From Pontivivens nitratireducens (GTDB taxonomy: Bacteria; Pseudomonadota; Alphaproteobacteria; Rhodobacterales; Rhodobacteraceae), in assembly GCF_014235845.1 (NCBI RefSeq), contig NZ_JACJUQ010000001.1, forward strand, positions 62,001-126,000: 64,000 bases of DNA. Direction: 5' to 3'. Positions 1 through 8,111 of the stretch are shown here, in pieces (within the stretch, counting starts at the first letter, position 1; every line of letters begins with the position of its first letter). The notes under the pieces are model-generated. The model was given only the letters and a program-made list of their open reading frames with translations, was not told the DNA's origin and ran no database searches. A program made the translations under genes and the position numbers.

Positions 1-84
1 CAGCGCCTCCATCGCGTCCCACTTGACGGAGTGGGTGCCACGGCGGTCGATGATTTCGTCGAATGTGCTGGGGTCGATGGTCAT
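1..84 (-). CDS. PLP-dependent C-S lyase / aminotransferase (PatB/MalY type), N-terminus only
   Basis: Only the first 28 codons lie in the window; the gene continues beyond base 1. The visible residues include FDEIIDRRGTHSVKWD, typical of the N-terminus of the PatB/MalY cystathionine beta-lyase-like aminotransferases, fold-type I PLP enzymes that cleave C-S bonds in cystathionine or related thioethers. The PLP lysine is outside the window, so the call rests on N-terminal similarity alone. It is divergent from def, with about 110 bp between the two starts. Confidence 0.7.
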   Translation of the reverse strand, partial: MTIDPSTFDEIIDRRGTHSVKWDAMEAL

Positions 85-160
85 GGGGCAGGCTCCTTCT
101 GGCTCGACCACAGACTAGGCACAGGGCGGGCGGGGGCAAGTCCGCTTTTGTACCAGCCGA

Positions 161-189
161 TTGCACCTTTGTGCCGCTTCGCCTACATG
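161..189 (+). promoter_or_regulatory. putative sigma70 promoter of def
   Basis: A TTGCAC box at 161-166 and a TACATG box at 184-189 are separated by 17 bp. The predicted transcription start falls at or within a few bases of the def ATG at 197, and no Shine-Dalgarno sequence precedes that ATG, so the def message may be leaderless. The -10 match is weak, so this is an inference from spacing. Confidence 0.33.
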
Positions 190-196
190 ATTCGGC

Positions 197-709
197 ATGA
201 TTAGACCGATCCTTATCCACCCCGACCCCCGCTTGAAGAAGGTCGTCCCGCCGCTCGCCGATTCCTCGGACGCGCTGCGCAAACTTGCGGACGATATGCT
301 GGAGACGATGTATGACGCGCCGGGCATCGGCCTCGCCGCACCGCAGGTCGGTGTGCTGAACCGGATGTTCGTCATGGATTGCGCCGACGCCGAGGACGAA
401 CCGAACCCGATCGTCATGCTCAACCCCCAGATCGTCGCCGCGTCGGATGCGCTTGGCGTTTATGAGGAAGGTTGCCTGTCGATCCCCGACATCTATGCCG
501 AGGTGACACGCCCGGCCGAGGTGACGATGCGCTGGCTAGACCTGAACGGAAACGAGCAGCAGGCCGATTTTGATGGGTTGAGCGCCACCTGCGCGCAGCA
601 TGAACTGGACCATCTGGATGGCAAGCTGTTCATCGACTACCTCAGCACGGTCAAACGCTCGATGATTACCAACAAGATGAAAAAGCTGAAAAGGGCGCGG
701 GCCTCCTGA
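197..709 (+). CDS. def: peptide deformylase
   Basis: This metalloenzyme removes the N-formyl group from nascent polypeptides in the cytoplasm. The 170-residue length is normal and all three family motifs are intact: GIGLAAPQ at 43-50, EGCLS at 91-95 with metal ligand Cys93, and HELDH at 135-139 with two His ligands and catalytic Glu136. The stop and the ATG of the next gene share one base (TGATG), so the second, degenerate deformylase is probably translationally coupled. fmt, which formylates the initiator tRNA, lies 1.4 kb downstream but is separated by an opposite-strand gene. No ribosome binding site is seen before the ATG. Confidence 0.97.
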   Translation: MIRPILIHPDPRLKKVVPPLADSSDALRKLADDMLETMYDAPGIGLAAPQVGVLNRMFVMDCADAEDEPNPIVMLNPQIVAASDALGVYEEGCLSIPDIYAEVTRPAEVTMRWLDLNGNEQQADFDGLSATCAQHELDHLDGKLFIDYLSTVKRSMITNKMKKLKRARAS

Positions 710-1212
710 TGGCGCGACGCCCGTTTCTGCAATGGCCCGACAAACGTCTGCGCACGGTCGCCACCCCGGTGGAGGCGATTACGGATGAGGTGCGCGCGAT
801 CTGGGATGATATGCTCGACAGCATGTATGCGATGCCGGGGGTCGGTTTGGCCGCGCCGCAGATAGGGCAAATGCAGGCATTGGCCGTGGTGGACTGTTCC
901 CCCGGAATGGATCAGCCGGTGCGCATGGCCAATCCGCGCGTGCTGCACGCGTCCGGCCAGATGCGTGAGCATGAGGAGGCATCACCGAACCTGCCCGGCC
1001 TGTCCGCCACGATTTCCCGGCCCCGCGCCGTTACGGTGGCCTTCATGGATGAGAGTGGTGCCGAGGTGGAGCGTGATTTCGTGGCCCTGTGGGCGACCTC
1101 GGTGCAACATCAGATCGACCACCTGAATGGCAAGGTGTTCGTCGATCGCCTGGGCCCGGTGAAGCGCAAGATGTTGCTGGCCAAGCACCTCAAGGCGAAA
1201 CGGCGGGGCTGA
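709..1212 (+). CDS. peptide deformylase-like protein lacking catalytic residues
   Basis: This 167-residue paralogue of the preceding def keeps the fold motif GVGLAAPQ (44-51), but the other two motifs are changed. The EGCLS segment reads EEASPN (89-94), so the cysteine metal ligand is gone. The HExxH motif is HQIDH (134-138), so the general-base Glu is Gln at 135. The two histidines remain. Known deformylase chemistry needs both the Cys and the Glu, so deformylation is unlikely. The frame is intact and codon use resembles its neighbours, which suggests a retained function rather than a pseudogene, for example binding formyl-peptides or the ribosome. Its stop codon lies in the loop of the terminator at 1198-1223. 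Confidence 0.88.
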   Translation: MARRPFLQWPDKRLRTVATPVEAITDEVRAIWDDMLDSMYAMPGVGLAAPQIGQMQALAVVDCSPGMDQPVRMANPRVLHASGQMREHEEASPNLPGLSATISRPRAVTVAFMDESGAEVERDFVALWATSVQHQIDHLNGKVFVDRLGPVKRKMLLAKHLKAKRRG

Positions 1213-1223
1213 CCCCGCCGTTT
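1198..1223. terminator. bidirectional hairpin between convergent genes
   Basis: A perfect 11-bp inverted repeat (AAACGGCGGGG / CCCCGCCGTTT) closes a CTGA tetraloop that contains the TGA stop of the deformylase-like gene. TTT ends the stem on both strands, so it can serve both the def pair and the convergent gene ending at 1260. Confidence 0.75.
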
Positions 1224-1259
1224 CCCTAAATCGTTTCCTTGAATCGCGGCGCTGCCGGA

Positions 1260-2009
1260 TCAGCCGTACCAGTTGCCGCGCAACACATTGGCATGGTCAC
1301 CAACCATCGCGGTGAACGCGTCGATATCGCTTTCGCCGTAATGGTAGGGGAAAACATAGGTCGGGCTGAAGGCCATGACCGCATCTGCCGCTGCGTCGAT
1401 ATCCATCGTGTAGGGCAGATTCATCGGCAGGAACGCGATGTCGATATCCTGCAGGGCCCGCATCTCCGGCGTATCCTCGGTGTCGCCTGCGATATAGACA
1501 CGCGTGCCGAAGATATCCAGGATATAGCCGTTGTCGCGCCCCTCGGGGTGATATTCCAGACGGTCCTCGGTCATGTTGTAGGCCGGGATCGCGAAGATAT
1601 CGTATTCTCCGGCCAGTGTGACGTCGCCATTGTCCATAACCTCGGCACGGGTCTGGAACTCCTCCAACCCGTCATACACAACCTGATTGGTGATAAAGAC
1701 GGTTTTCGGGGTCGCCACGCCGCGCAGGGTCGCCATATCGAAATGGTCGCCATGGTGGTGGGTAATCAGGATCAGATCGGGCGCCGGCTTGTCCGCGTAG
1801 AGCGCTGGCTCACCGACCGGATCGACATAGATCACCATGCCCGGCACTTCCATCACGAATGAGGCGTGGTTGATCGGATGCACCTGAATGGGGCCGCCAT
1901 CCGTATCGAACGAGAAGGGGCTGGAATGCGCCTCAGCGAATGCGCCGAAGGGCAGGAAGGTCGCACCGCTCAGCGCGGCGGAGGTGATGAGGAACTTGCG
2001 TCTATCCAT
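1260..2009 (-). CDS. Tat-exported MBL-fold metal-dependent hydrolase
   Basis: The N-terminus carries a twin-arginine signal (DRRKFL at residues 2-7, hydrophobic stretch to about 20, likely cleavage after AFA near 25), so the 249-residue protein is probably exported folded. The mature part has the metallo-beta-lactamase signature THHHGDH at 83-89, later Asp and His ligands (AGDTED, FPYHYG), and the small-domain layout of UlaG-like hydrolases. AGGAG precedes the ATG at good spacing. The substrate is unknown. It sits in opposite orientation between the def genes and fmt, which are contiguous in many bacteria. A second, cytoplasmic MBL-fold hydrolase lies at 56289-56981. Confidence 0.85.
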   Translation of the reverse strand: MDRRKFLITSAALSGATFLPFGAFAEAHSSPFSFDTDGGPIQVHPINHASFVMEVPGMVIYVDPVGEPALYADKPAPDLILITHHHGDHFDMATLRGVATPKTVFITNQVVYDGLEEFQTRAEVMDNGDVTLAGEYDIFAIPAYNMTEDRLEYHPEGRDNGYILDIFGTRVYIAGDTEDTPEMRALQDIDIAFLPMNLPYTMDIDAAADAVMAFSPTYVFPYHYGESDIDAFTAMVGDHANVLRGNWYG

Positions 2010-2139
2010 GATGGTACTCCTGTTTTTAGGTTTCCGCGTGTAAGATAGCGCGGAAAACGAGCCTGTCGCGGGTTGCGAGCCTTACCCGATCGGTGACAAG
2101 ACGTCATTTTGATGTGTTCGGGTTGAGTGAGGGAACGCT

Positions 2140-3051
2140 ATGCGACTTGTTTTCATGGGAACTCCGGAATTTTCCGTCACCGTTCTGGACGCGTTGATTG
2201 ATGCGGGTCACGAAATCGTGTCTGTCTATACTCAGCCCCCCCGGCCTGCGGGGCGGGGAAAGAAGGATCGTCCGACGCCCGTTCACCTGGCGGCGGAGGC
2301 GATGGGACTCGACGTGCGCCACCCGCGCAGTCTGCGGGGGCAGGAGGAGCGTGAGGCCTTCGCGGATCTGAATGCCGATGCCGCCGTTGTCGTGGCCTAT
2401 GGCCTGATCCTGCCTCAGGCGGTGCTGAATGCGCCGCGTCTGGGATGCTTCAACATCCATGCCTCACTGCTGCCGCGCTGGCGCGGGGCCGCGCCGATCC
2501 AGCGGGCGATCATGGCGGGCGATGCCGAAAGCGGTGTGTGCATCATGCAGATGGAGGCAGGTCTGGACACCGGCCCGGTCCTGATGCGTGAGGCGACACC
2601 GCTGACGCCGCACGATACCGCCGCGACCCTGCACGACCGTCTGGCCGATATCGGCGCGCGTCTGATGGTGGATGCGCTGGCCCGGCTGCCGGACCTGACG
2701 CCCGCACCGCAACCCGAGGACGGCGTGACCTATGCCGCGAAGATCGACAAGGCCGAGGCCCGCATCGACTGGACCCGCCCCGCCATCGAGGTCGATCGGC
2801 AAATTCGCGGTCTGTCCCCCTTTCCCGGTGCCTGGACGACGCATGGGGGCAAACGCCTGAAATTGCACCTGAGCGTGTTGACCGATGGTCACGGTTCACC
2901 GGGCACCGCGCTGGACGATGCGCTGACCATCGCCTGCGGCGACGGGGCGGTCCGTCTGATCCGGTTGCAACGTGAGGGGCGCGGCGTGCAGGATGCGGAT
3001 GAATTCCTGCGCGGACATCCTATATGTACCGCTGACAGATTGGGAGAATGA
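2140..3051 (+). CDS. fmt: methionyl-tRNA formyltransferase
   Basis: Transfers a formyl group from 10-formyltetrahydrofolate to Met-tRNA(fMet) for translation initiation. The 303-residue protein has the N-terminal Rossmann-like formyltransferase domain with [14 protein letters not shown] (107-120). The catalytic triad is visible as Asn105, His107 and Asp143, matching Asn106/His108/Asp144 of the E. coli enzyme. The C-terminal OB-like tRNA-binding domain starts near 205. AGGGA precedes the ATG. The next gene starts two bases after the stop. Confidence 0.97.
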   Translation: MRLVFMGTPEFSVTVLDALIDAGHEIVSVYTQPPRPAGRGKKDRPTPVHLAAEAMGLDVRHPRSLRGQEEREAFADLNADAAVVVAYGLILPQAVLNAPRLGCFNIHASLLPRWRGAAPIQRAIMAGDAESGVCIMQMEAGLDTGPVLMREATPLTPHDTAATLHDRLADIGARLMVDALARLPDLTPAPQPEDGVTYAAKIDKAEARIDWTRPAIEVDRQIRGLSPFPGAWTTHGGKRLKLHLSVLTDGHGSPGTALDDALTIACGDGAVRLIRLQREGRGVQDADEFLRGHPICTADRLGE

Positions 3052-3052
3052 C

Positions 3053-3331
3053 ATGGGCTTCTTCGCCTTTTTCGGATCGATGATGCTGGGCGGAATCGTC
3101 GGATATGCGGCGGAGCGTCTGGGCTTCACGCATAACGGCTACCTGCCCTCCATCGTCATTGCGTTGGGCGGTGTCGTGCTGTTCTTCATGGTCCGTGTGA
3201 TGTTCGGCATCAGCTTTGGCAGTCACGGGTTGAACGCGATCATCTCCGCCGCTGGGGCGCTGATCCTCATCCCGACGGAGGCCGCGACCCGCGCCCGGTC
3301 ACGCAGCCGCACACGCAACCGGCGCAGATAG
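3053..3331 (+). CDS. small membrane protein of unknown function
   Basis: Encodes 92 residues starting MGFFAFFGSMMLGG, with three hydrophobic segments (about 2-18, 31-50 and 60-75) and a very basic Arg-rich tail of alternating Arg-Ser/Thr. The ATG two bases after the fmt stop is chosen; GGGAG lies just upstream inside fmt, which fits coupling. The glycine pattern of the helices loosely recalls the small GlsB/YeaQ/YmgE membrane proteins, but this is not strong enough to assign the family. Confidence 0.7.
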   Translation: MGFFAFFGSMMLGGIVGYAAERLGFTHNGYLPSIVIALGGVVLFFMVRVMFGISFGSHGLNAIISAAGALILIPTEAATRARSRSRTRNRRR

Positions 3332-3332
3332 G

Positions 3333-3953
3333 CTACATGCGCGGCGGTCGGGAGCGATAGACCGGCGCGCGCCAGCCAAGCGCGAGCGATCCCGCCCGGA
3401 TGAAAAAGGTCAGCCCCGCACAGGCCAGCGCGGAGAAGAGCGCGTTGCCCGTCGCCCAGAAGACCACCACGTCGATCGCCGCCCCGGCCAATGCCGCCGT
3501 GGCGTAAAGGTCCCGTGCCTTGAGGACCAGCGGCACCTCGTTGCACACCACATCGCGGGCCAACCCGCCAATACATGCCGTGACCATTCCCATGATCAAC
3601 AGGACCGGCCAGTCGAACTCCATCCTCCGCGCCACCGCGACACCCACCGGCACGGCAACCGCCACGGCCAGCGCGTCCAGCCAGTAGAGCGCCTTTAGCC
3701 GGCTTTCCAGCATGTGGGCCGTAAAGAACACGAAGATCGCGGCCACCATCGCCACGGCGACATAGCGCGGATCAGCGATCCAGAACACGGCCTCTCGGTT
3801 CAGCAGGACGTCGCGAGCGGTCCCCCCGCCCATCGCCGTGAGGCAGGCAACGAATACGAAGCCCACCACATCCAGTTGCGCGCGGCTGGCCGTCAACGCC
3901 CCGGTCAGGGCAAAGATGAACACGGCCAGCAGATCGAGAACGACGACCAGCAT
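3333..3953 (-). CDS. trimeric intracellular cation (TRIC) channel family protein (UPF0126)
   Basis: The 206-residue polytopic membrane protein has two similar halves of three helices plus a seventh helix, the TRIC/YadS arrangement. Each half carries a glycine signature: AMGGGTARDVLL around residues 40-51 and TACIGGLARDVVCN around 120-133. Bacterial homologues form homotrimeric cation channels in the inner membrane; the physiological role is not established. It is convergent with the gene ending at 3331, with one base between the stops, and follows rnhA on the same strand after a short spacer containing an intergenic repeat. Confidence 0.9.
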   Translation of the reverse strand: MLVVVLDLLAVFIFALTGALTASRAQLDVVGFVFVACLTAMGGGTARDVLLNREAVFWIADPRYVAVAMVAAIFVFFTAHMLESRLKALYWLDALAVAVAVPVGVAVARRMEFDWPVLLIMGMVTACIGGLARDVVCNEVPLVLKARDLYATAALAGAAIDVVVFWATGNALFSALACAGLTFFIRAGSLALGWRAPVYRSRPPRM

Positions 3954-3987
3954 GTCATGGCACCCGTGGCGCGGGACAGGCGAGGAT

Positions 3988-4006
3988 GCCTCCGGCGGGG
4001 ATATTT
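3988..4006 (+). repeat. intergenic repeat GCCTCCGGCGGGGATATTT, copy 1
   Basis: The same 19 bases recur at 21891-21909, and a two-mismatch partial copy is found at 58890-58907 on the minus strand. All three lie between genes. The GCC-TCC-GGC start could form a short hairpin followed by an AT tract. Very similar motifs are common between genes in Rhodobacterales genomes (general knowledge); the function is not established. Confidence 0.6.
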
Positions 4007-4028
4007 CGGGAAAGTGAATTGGGCACTG

Positions 4029-4484
4029 TCATTTCGGTTTGAAGGGCTCCATCCCCGCGCGGGCCAGTTCATCGGCGCGCTCGTTTTCCGGGTGGCCGGC
4101 GTGGCCCTTGACCCATTCCCATGAAACCTGATGGCGCTGCTGTGCGGCGTCCAGACGTTTCCACAGCTCCTCGTTCTTCACGGGTTTTTTCGCCGCTGTC
4201 TTCCATCCATTGCGTTTCCAGCCGTGGATCCACTTGGTCAGGCCATCCTTGACGTAGGACGAGTCCGTGACGATCGTGACCTCGGTCGGGCGGCCCAGCG
4301 TTTCCAGCGCGCTGATCGCGGCCATCAGTTCCATTCGGTTGTTGGTGGTCTGCGCATCGCCGCCGCTGAGTTCGCGTTCCTTGACGACCTTGTCGCCCTG
4401 CTTTGCCTGCATCAGCACGCCCCAGCCACCGGGGCCGGGATTGCCCGAGCACGCGCCGTCGGTATAAGCGAAGAATTCAGCCAC
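4029..4484 (-). CDS. rnhA: ribonuclease HI
   Basis: Degrades the RNA strand of RNA-DNA hybrids (R-loops, Okazaki primers). The 151-residue protein has the catalytic carboxylates of RNase HI: Asp9 in [14 protein letters not shown], Glu52 in NNRMELMAA, Asp74 in TDSSYV and the C-terminal Asp of ENERADELA. The GTG start at 4484 follows GGAGG at good spacing and gives the usual N-terminus; an upstream ATG would add 19 unlikely residues. The start overlaps the 3' end of the GFA-methyltransferase gene by 8 bp, suggesting coupled translation in a DUF3429, GFA-methyltransferase, rnhA operon. Confidence 0.96.
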   Translation of the reverse strand: MAEFFAYTDGACSGNPGPGGWGVLMQAKQGDKVVKERELSGGDAQTTNNRMELMAAISALETLGRPTEVTIVTDSSYVKDGLTKWIHGWKRNGWKTAAKKPVKNEELWKRLDAAQQRHQVSWEWVKGHAGHPENERADELARAGMEPFKPK

Positions 4485-5505
4485 GGGTCGCCTCCACATA
4501 CAGGTTCGCGGTCGGTGTGCCGTCGAAGCTGACACCCTCACCCCGGGTCAGGGCGGTTACTTCGAAGCCGCCGTGGTCCAGCCTGCGGCTCAGTTCCGTT
4601 TCGGTATAGTAGGTGTAGAGACGGCCCTGCGGATCACGTGCGGCGCCCTCACCCTCCTTCAGGCCAAGATATAGCCGCCCGCCGGGGACCATCGCGTCAT
4701 AGATGCGGCGCAGATGATCCGGCATCCGATCACGCGGCGCGTGCATCAGGCTGAAGAACGCCCAAACCGCATCGAAGCTGGCCTTCTCGACCAGTTCACC
4801 GAAGCTGACGAGCTCTACCTCGACGCCGTGGCGCTGCTTTGCCTGTTCCGCCAGTCCACGCGATCCGTCCATGGCGCGGGCGGCGAACCCGCGCTGACGC
4901 ATCTGCGCGGTGGCCCAGCCGACCCCGCAGCCCAGATCGAGGAGTCGCGATCCCGGCGTGAGGGTGTCGAGCCATGCGCTCAACCTGGGATGAGGTTCCT
5001 CCCGTTCGGAATAGTCCGCATAGCGCGCGGCGTTGTCGTCATAAAAGGCGAGAGTTTGCCCGCGCCGCCAATCGCTCCACGCTGCGCGCAGGGCCTCGTG
5101 ATCCTGAGGCTGACCGGGATATGTCGGCACGTCCGCAATCAAAGGCACCCAGGGCAGGGCCGAATCCGTCCAAAGCTCCGCCCGTGGCATCAGGTCGTGA
5201 CCGGGGTCCAGCGTACCGGCCTTGAGCGACAGGAAATCGCCCCCCTCCGCCCGGCGGTTCATCAGGCGGGTGCCACAGGTGGGGCAGAAATCGCGGATCA
5301 CCTTGCGACCGCTGGCGGCGACGTCGTTCCATTGCGACATTTCACCGGTCCACACTATATCACCGGGCGCCACGTAAAGGGACAACCCGAAGGCCGAACC
5401 GCTTTGCCGCTGGCAATCGGTGCAATGGCAGCGGGCGAAGCCCAGCGGCTCGCCGTGGATTTCGTAGCGTATGGCGCCACACTGGCACCCTCCGGTCAGG
5501 CTCAT
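4477..5505 (-). CDS. GFA/CENP-V zinc domain fused to a class I SAM-dependent methyltransferase
   Basis: One 342-residue frame holds two domains. Residues 1 to about 125 are a GFA (glutathione-dependent formaldehyde-activating enzyme-like) domain with the complete zinc set: Cys7/Cys9, the CxCxxC group Cys26/28/31, and Cys74/77. From about 150 a methyltransferase follows, with motif [11 protein letters not shown] at 188-197, acidic MDGS at 212-215 and a post-motif II region near 245-280. The start at 5505 gives the normal GFA N-terminus [10 protein letters not shown]; its ATG overlaps the DUF3429 stop (ATGA). The methyl acceptor is unknown. The pairing could join thiol or aldehyde adduct handling to methyl transfer, but this is inference. 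It is not a frameshift artefact, as the linker is continuous. Confidence 0.88.
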   Translation of the reverse strand: MSLTGGCQCGAIRYEIHGEPLGFARCHCTDCQRQSGSAFGLSLYVAPGDIVWTGEMSQWNDVAASGRKVIRDFCPTCGTRLMNRRAEGGDFLSLKAGTLDPGHDLMPRAELWTDSALPWVPLIADVPTYPGQPQDHEALRAAWSDWRRGQTLAFYDDNAARYADYSEREEPHPRLSAWLDTLTPGSRLLDLGCGVGWATAQMRQRGFAARAMDGSRGLAEQAKQRHGVEVELVSFGELVEKASFDAVWAFFSLMHAPRDRMPDHLRRIYDAMVPGGRLYLGLKEGEGAARDPQGRLYTYYTETELSRRLDHGGFEVTALTRGEGVSFDGTPTANLYVEATRG

Positions 5506-5951
5506 GCGAACGCTCCGATCAGCAGGCATATGGAAACGACGACGGTCAGCGGGATGCGCAGGCTCAACCACCACCACACCACGACGGCGCGGCGGGCGAA
5601 CCAGCATTCGATCAGCAGCAATCCTGCAAAGGCATAGGTCAGGATCAGGCACGACGTCGCATCGTCCGCGACGAAGAAGAAGACGAACAGCGGGGGCAGC
5701 ACGCTTGCCCCCAGTTCCATCCAACCCGGTTTGCGCCCGTGGCGAGAGGCGAACCCCCACAGGCATCCCGACATGAAGCACACGATTACGGTGCCATAGA
5801 GTGCCAGCAGCGCCCGCCCGTCCGCAGCCGTTCCACCAAATCGCCCGATCCGGGGCAGAAATTCAGGCAACGCCACGCTCATCGCCCCGGCAAGAAAGGG
5901 GATCAGCCCGGCCAGCGCAAGAATGAGCGCGGGCCTTGGAATGTCGTTCAT
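5502..5951 (-). CDS. DUF3429 family membrane protein
   Basis: A 149-residue protein with about five hydrophobic helices, starting MNDIPRPALILALAGLIPF; the segments ALYGTVIVCFMSGCLWGF and a Trp-rich final helix suit the DUF3429 family of small inner-membrane proteins. No function is known. The ATG at 5951 is preceded by a purine-rich AGGCAAGAC stretch. Its stop overlaps the ATG of the GFA-methyltransferase gene by four bases, so it is probably first in an operon with that gene and rnhA. The upstream 483 bp hold no gene. Confidence 0.75.
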   Translation of the reverse strand: MNDIPRPALILALAGLIPFLAGAMSVALPEFLPRIGRFGGTAADGRALLALYGTVIVCFMSGCLWGFASRHGRKPGWMELGASVLPPLFVFFFVADDATSCLILTYAFAGLLLIECWFARRAVVVWWWLSLRIPLTVVVSICLLIGAFA

Positions 5952-6434
5952 GTCTTGCCTCCCACTGTCAGCCCCTTCGCTACACGCCCCCCCGGGCGTG
6001 GACAAGAGCGGCCGCCGCAGGATCGCGATCTGCACGGTGGCCACACGATGGCTGCAAGTGACTGAAAGTGATGGCTTCGGGGCATTCCCCCTCGCTGCAC
6101 GTGAACGGCATTCTTGCCGGACATCCTTCCGAAAATACTGCCCAACGCTCCCCAGCCTGGCCAGTTTTGCGGACGTGACAACGTCCTTTCGACCTGCACC
6201 CGGTGCTCCCCAGCGCCGATCCCCTGTGCGGTCGTTGCAGGCGACCCCTCGCCTGTGCAGCATCAACCGCGGGGGGGCGATTTCGTTGCAGGTAAGATAG
6301 TTTCAATCTTTCTTAATTTGTGTGAATCTCTGGAGAAGAGCTTCAGAGCCGCACCTGTTTGCAATTGTCATCAGGGCATCCGCACCTGTGACGGGCACAA
6401 TGAGGGACCGGCTTCGCGCAGGCTGGTCGAGCGG
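5952..6434. other. 483-bp stretch without a recognised gene
   Basis: It lies between the DUF3429 start and the ispH stop, both minus strand. It holds a perfect 6-bp hairpin with GACA loop (6171-6186, followed by TTTC), a 7-bp hairpin with CCCC loop (6238-6255), an AT-rich island near 6298-6330, and a direct repeat CCGCACCTGT at 6349-6358 and 6380-6389, spaced 31 bp apart. No tRNA, tmRNA, RNase P, SRP or 6S RNA signature was recognised. It could carry the promoter and a long leader for the DUF3429 operon or an unannotated small RNA. Confidence 0.5.
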
Positions 6435-7397
6435 TCAGGCGGCGCTCTCGCGCAGGACGCGGGGCACCTTGAACTCCACGTTTTCCTGTGCCGTCTCCAC
6501 CACTTCGACGGTCACGTCGTAGCGGGCGCGAAAGGCGTCGATCACCTCATCTATCAGCACCTGCGGCGCACTGGCCCCGGCGGTAATGCCCAATGCGGTG
6601 ATGCCGTCCAGGGCACGCCAGTCGATCTCCACCGCGCGCTGGACCAGTTGCGAATAGGCGCAACCGGCGCGGGCTCCGACCTCGACCAAACGGCGCGAGT
6701 TCGAGGAATTGGGCGCGCCGATCACCAGCAGGGCGTCCACCCTGGGGGCGACGGCCTTCACGGCCTCCTGCCGGTTGGTGGTGGCGTAGCAGATGTCCTC
6801 CTTGTGCGGGCCGATGATATCGGGGAATCGCGCGTTCAGCGCCTGCACGATTTCCAGCGTGTCATCCACGCTCAACGTGGTCTGCGTGATATAGGCCAGC
6901 CGCCCCGCGTCACGTGGGGTCAGTCCGGCGACGTCCGCAGGGGTTTCGACCAGCAGAACCTCACCGGGGGGCAGTTGGCCCATGGTGCCGATGGTCTCAG
7001 GATGGCCGGCATGGCCGATCATCACCATCTGAAGGCCGTTGGCATGGTGGCGCTCCGCCTCGATATGCACCTTGCTGACCAGGGGGCAGGTGGCATCGAC
7101 GTAGAGCATCTGCCGCGCGGCGGCGGCCTCTGGCACGCTCTTGGGAACGCCGTGCGCCGAGAAGATGACGGGGCGATCCAGCGGACATTCGTCCAGCTCC
7201 TCGACGAAGATCGCGCCCTTGTCGCGCAATTCGTCCACCACGTATTTGTTGTGCACGATTTCATGCCGCACATAGACGGGCGCGCCCCATTTTTCGAGCG
7301 CCATCTCCACGATCTTGATCGCGCGGTCCACACCGGCGCAGAAACCGCGCGGCGCGGCGAGGTAGATTTTCAGGGGCGGCATCGGCTTCTCCGTCAT
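6435..7397 (-). CDS. ispH: 4-hydroxy-3-methylbut-2-enyl diphosphate reductase
   Basis: Last enzyme of the MEP isoprenoid pathway, reducing HMBPP to IPP and DMAPP with a 4Fe-4S cluster. The 320-residue protein has the three cluster ligands Cys20 ([12 protein letters not shown]), Cys104 ([11 protein letters not shown]) and Cys203 ([10 protein letters not shown]), plus the active-site HEIVHN and PNSSNSRRL motifs. The true start may be Met1 at 7397 or Met6 at 7382; both precede the conserved region. It is monocistronic or linked to the upstream NYN gene, whose stop is about 47 bp away. Confidence 0.97.
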   Translation of the reverse strand: MTEKPMPPLKIYLAAPRGFCAGVDRAIKIVEMALEKWGAPVYVRHEIVHNKYVVDELRDKGAIFVEELDECPLDRPVIFSAHGVPKSVPEAAAARQMLYVDATCPLVSKVHIEAERHHANGLQMVMIGHAGHPETIGTMGQLPPGEVLLVETPADVAGLTPRDAGRLAYITQTTLSVDDTLEIVQALNARFPDIIGPHKEDICYATTNRQEAVKAVAPRVDALLVIGAPNSSNSRRLVEVGARAGCAYSQLVQRAVEIDWRALDGITALGITAGASAPQVLIDEVIDAFRARYDVTVEVVETAQENVEFKVPRVLRESAA

Positions 7398-7444
7398 TCG
7401 CTCGGCTACATATAGCGTGCCGTGGCGGTCAGATAAACCGGGGG

Positions 7445-7993
7445 TCAGTCCTCGGGGCGGGGATCGCGGGGGGGGCGGCCGATCACGTCCTTGAGTTCCT
7501 CCAACTCGATGAAGTTGTCCGCCTGCCGGCGCAACTCATCCGCGATCATAGGCGGTTGCGAGCGGATGGTGGACACCACCGACACCCGCACGCCCTGCCG
7601 TTGGATGCCCGCGACCAGCGGCCGGAAATCGCCATCGCCCGAAAACAGGACCATGTGATCGATATGCGGCGCCATTTCCATCGCATCGACAGTCAATTCG
7701 ATGTCCATGTTGCCCTTTACCTTACGTCGGCCCATGGAGTCGGTGAATTCCTTCGCCGGTTTCGTGACCATCATGAATCCGTTGTAGTTCAGCCAGTCCA
7801 CCAGCGGCCGGATGGGGGAATATTCGTCATTTTCCAGCAATGCGGTGTAGTAGAAGGCGCGCAGCAGCTTTCCCCGGCGCATGAATTCAGTGCGCAACAG
7901 CTTGTAATCAATGTCAAAACCCAGGGCCTTCGACGCGGCATAAAGGTTCGCGCCATCAATGAACAAGGCGAGCTTTTCATCGCGATAAAACAT
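7445..7993 (-). CDS. NYN-domain protein (LabA/DUF88 family), putative RNase
   Basis: The 182-residue protein is a single NYN (PIN-like) domain with the acidic metal site: Asp13 in FIDGANLY, Asp97 in [11 protein letters not shown], and Asp120/Asp122 in LFSGDGDF. Such proteins are predicted metal-dependent RNases acting on structured RNA; the target here is unknown. The ATG at 7993 has GGAGAG five bases upstream and gives [14 protein letters not shown]; longer alternatives lack a ribosome site. It is divergent from folK across about 118 bp. A second NYN protein, fused to a LOTUS domain, is at 31582-32286. Confidence 0.88.
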   Translation of the reverse strand: MFYRDEKLALFIDGANLYAASKALGFDIDYKLLRTEFMRRGKLLRAFYYTALLENDEYSPIRPLVDWLNYNGFMMVTKPAKEFTDSMGRRKVKGNMDIELTVDAMEMAPHIDHMVLFSGDGDFRPLVAGIQRQGVRVSVVSTIRSQPPMIADELRRQADNFIELEELKDVIGRPPRDPRPED

Positions 7994-8111
7994 TTTCTCT
8001 CCAATCCGATAGGCGTGTCCGCGTGAAAAATCCGGGCGGACGACTTGTGCAATATGCACACACTATGAAAAAGGGGTTGACCTGCAAAGACATATTGGAA
8101 GGGAGAGCGCC

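Noticed and set aside
5952-6434. tmRNA, 6S RNA or RNase P RNA in the long gap
   Set aside because: None of the conserved cores was recognised. The stretch is reported only as unexplained.
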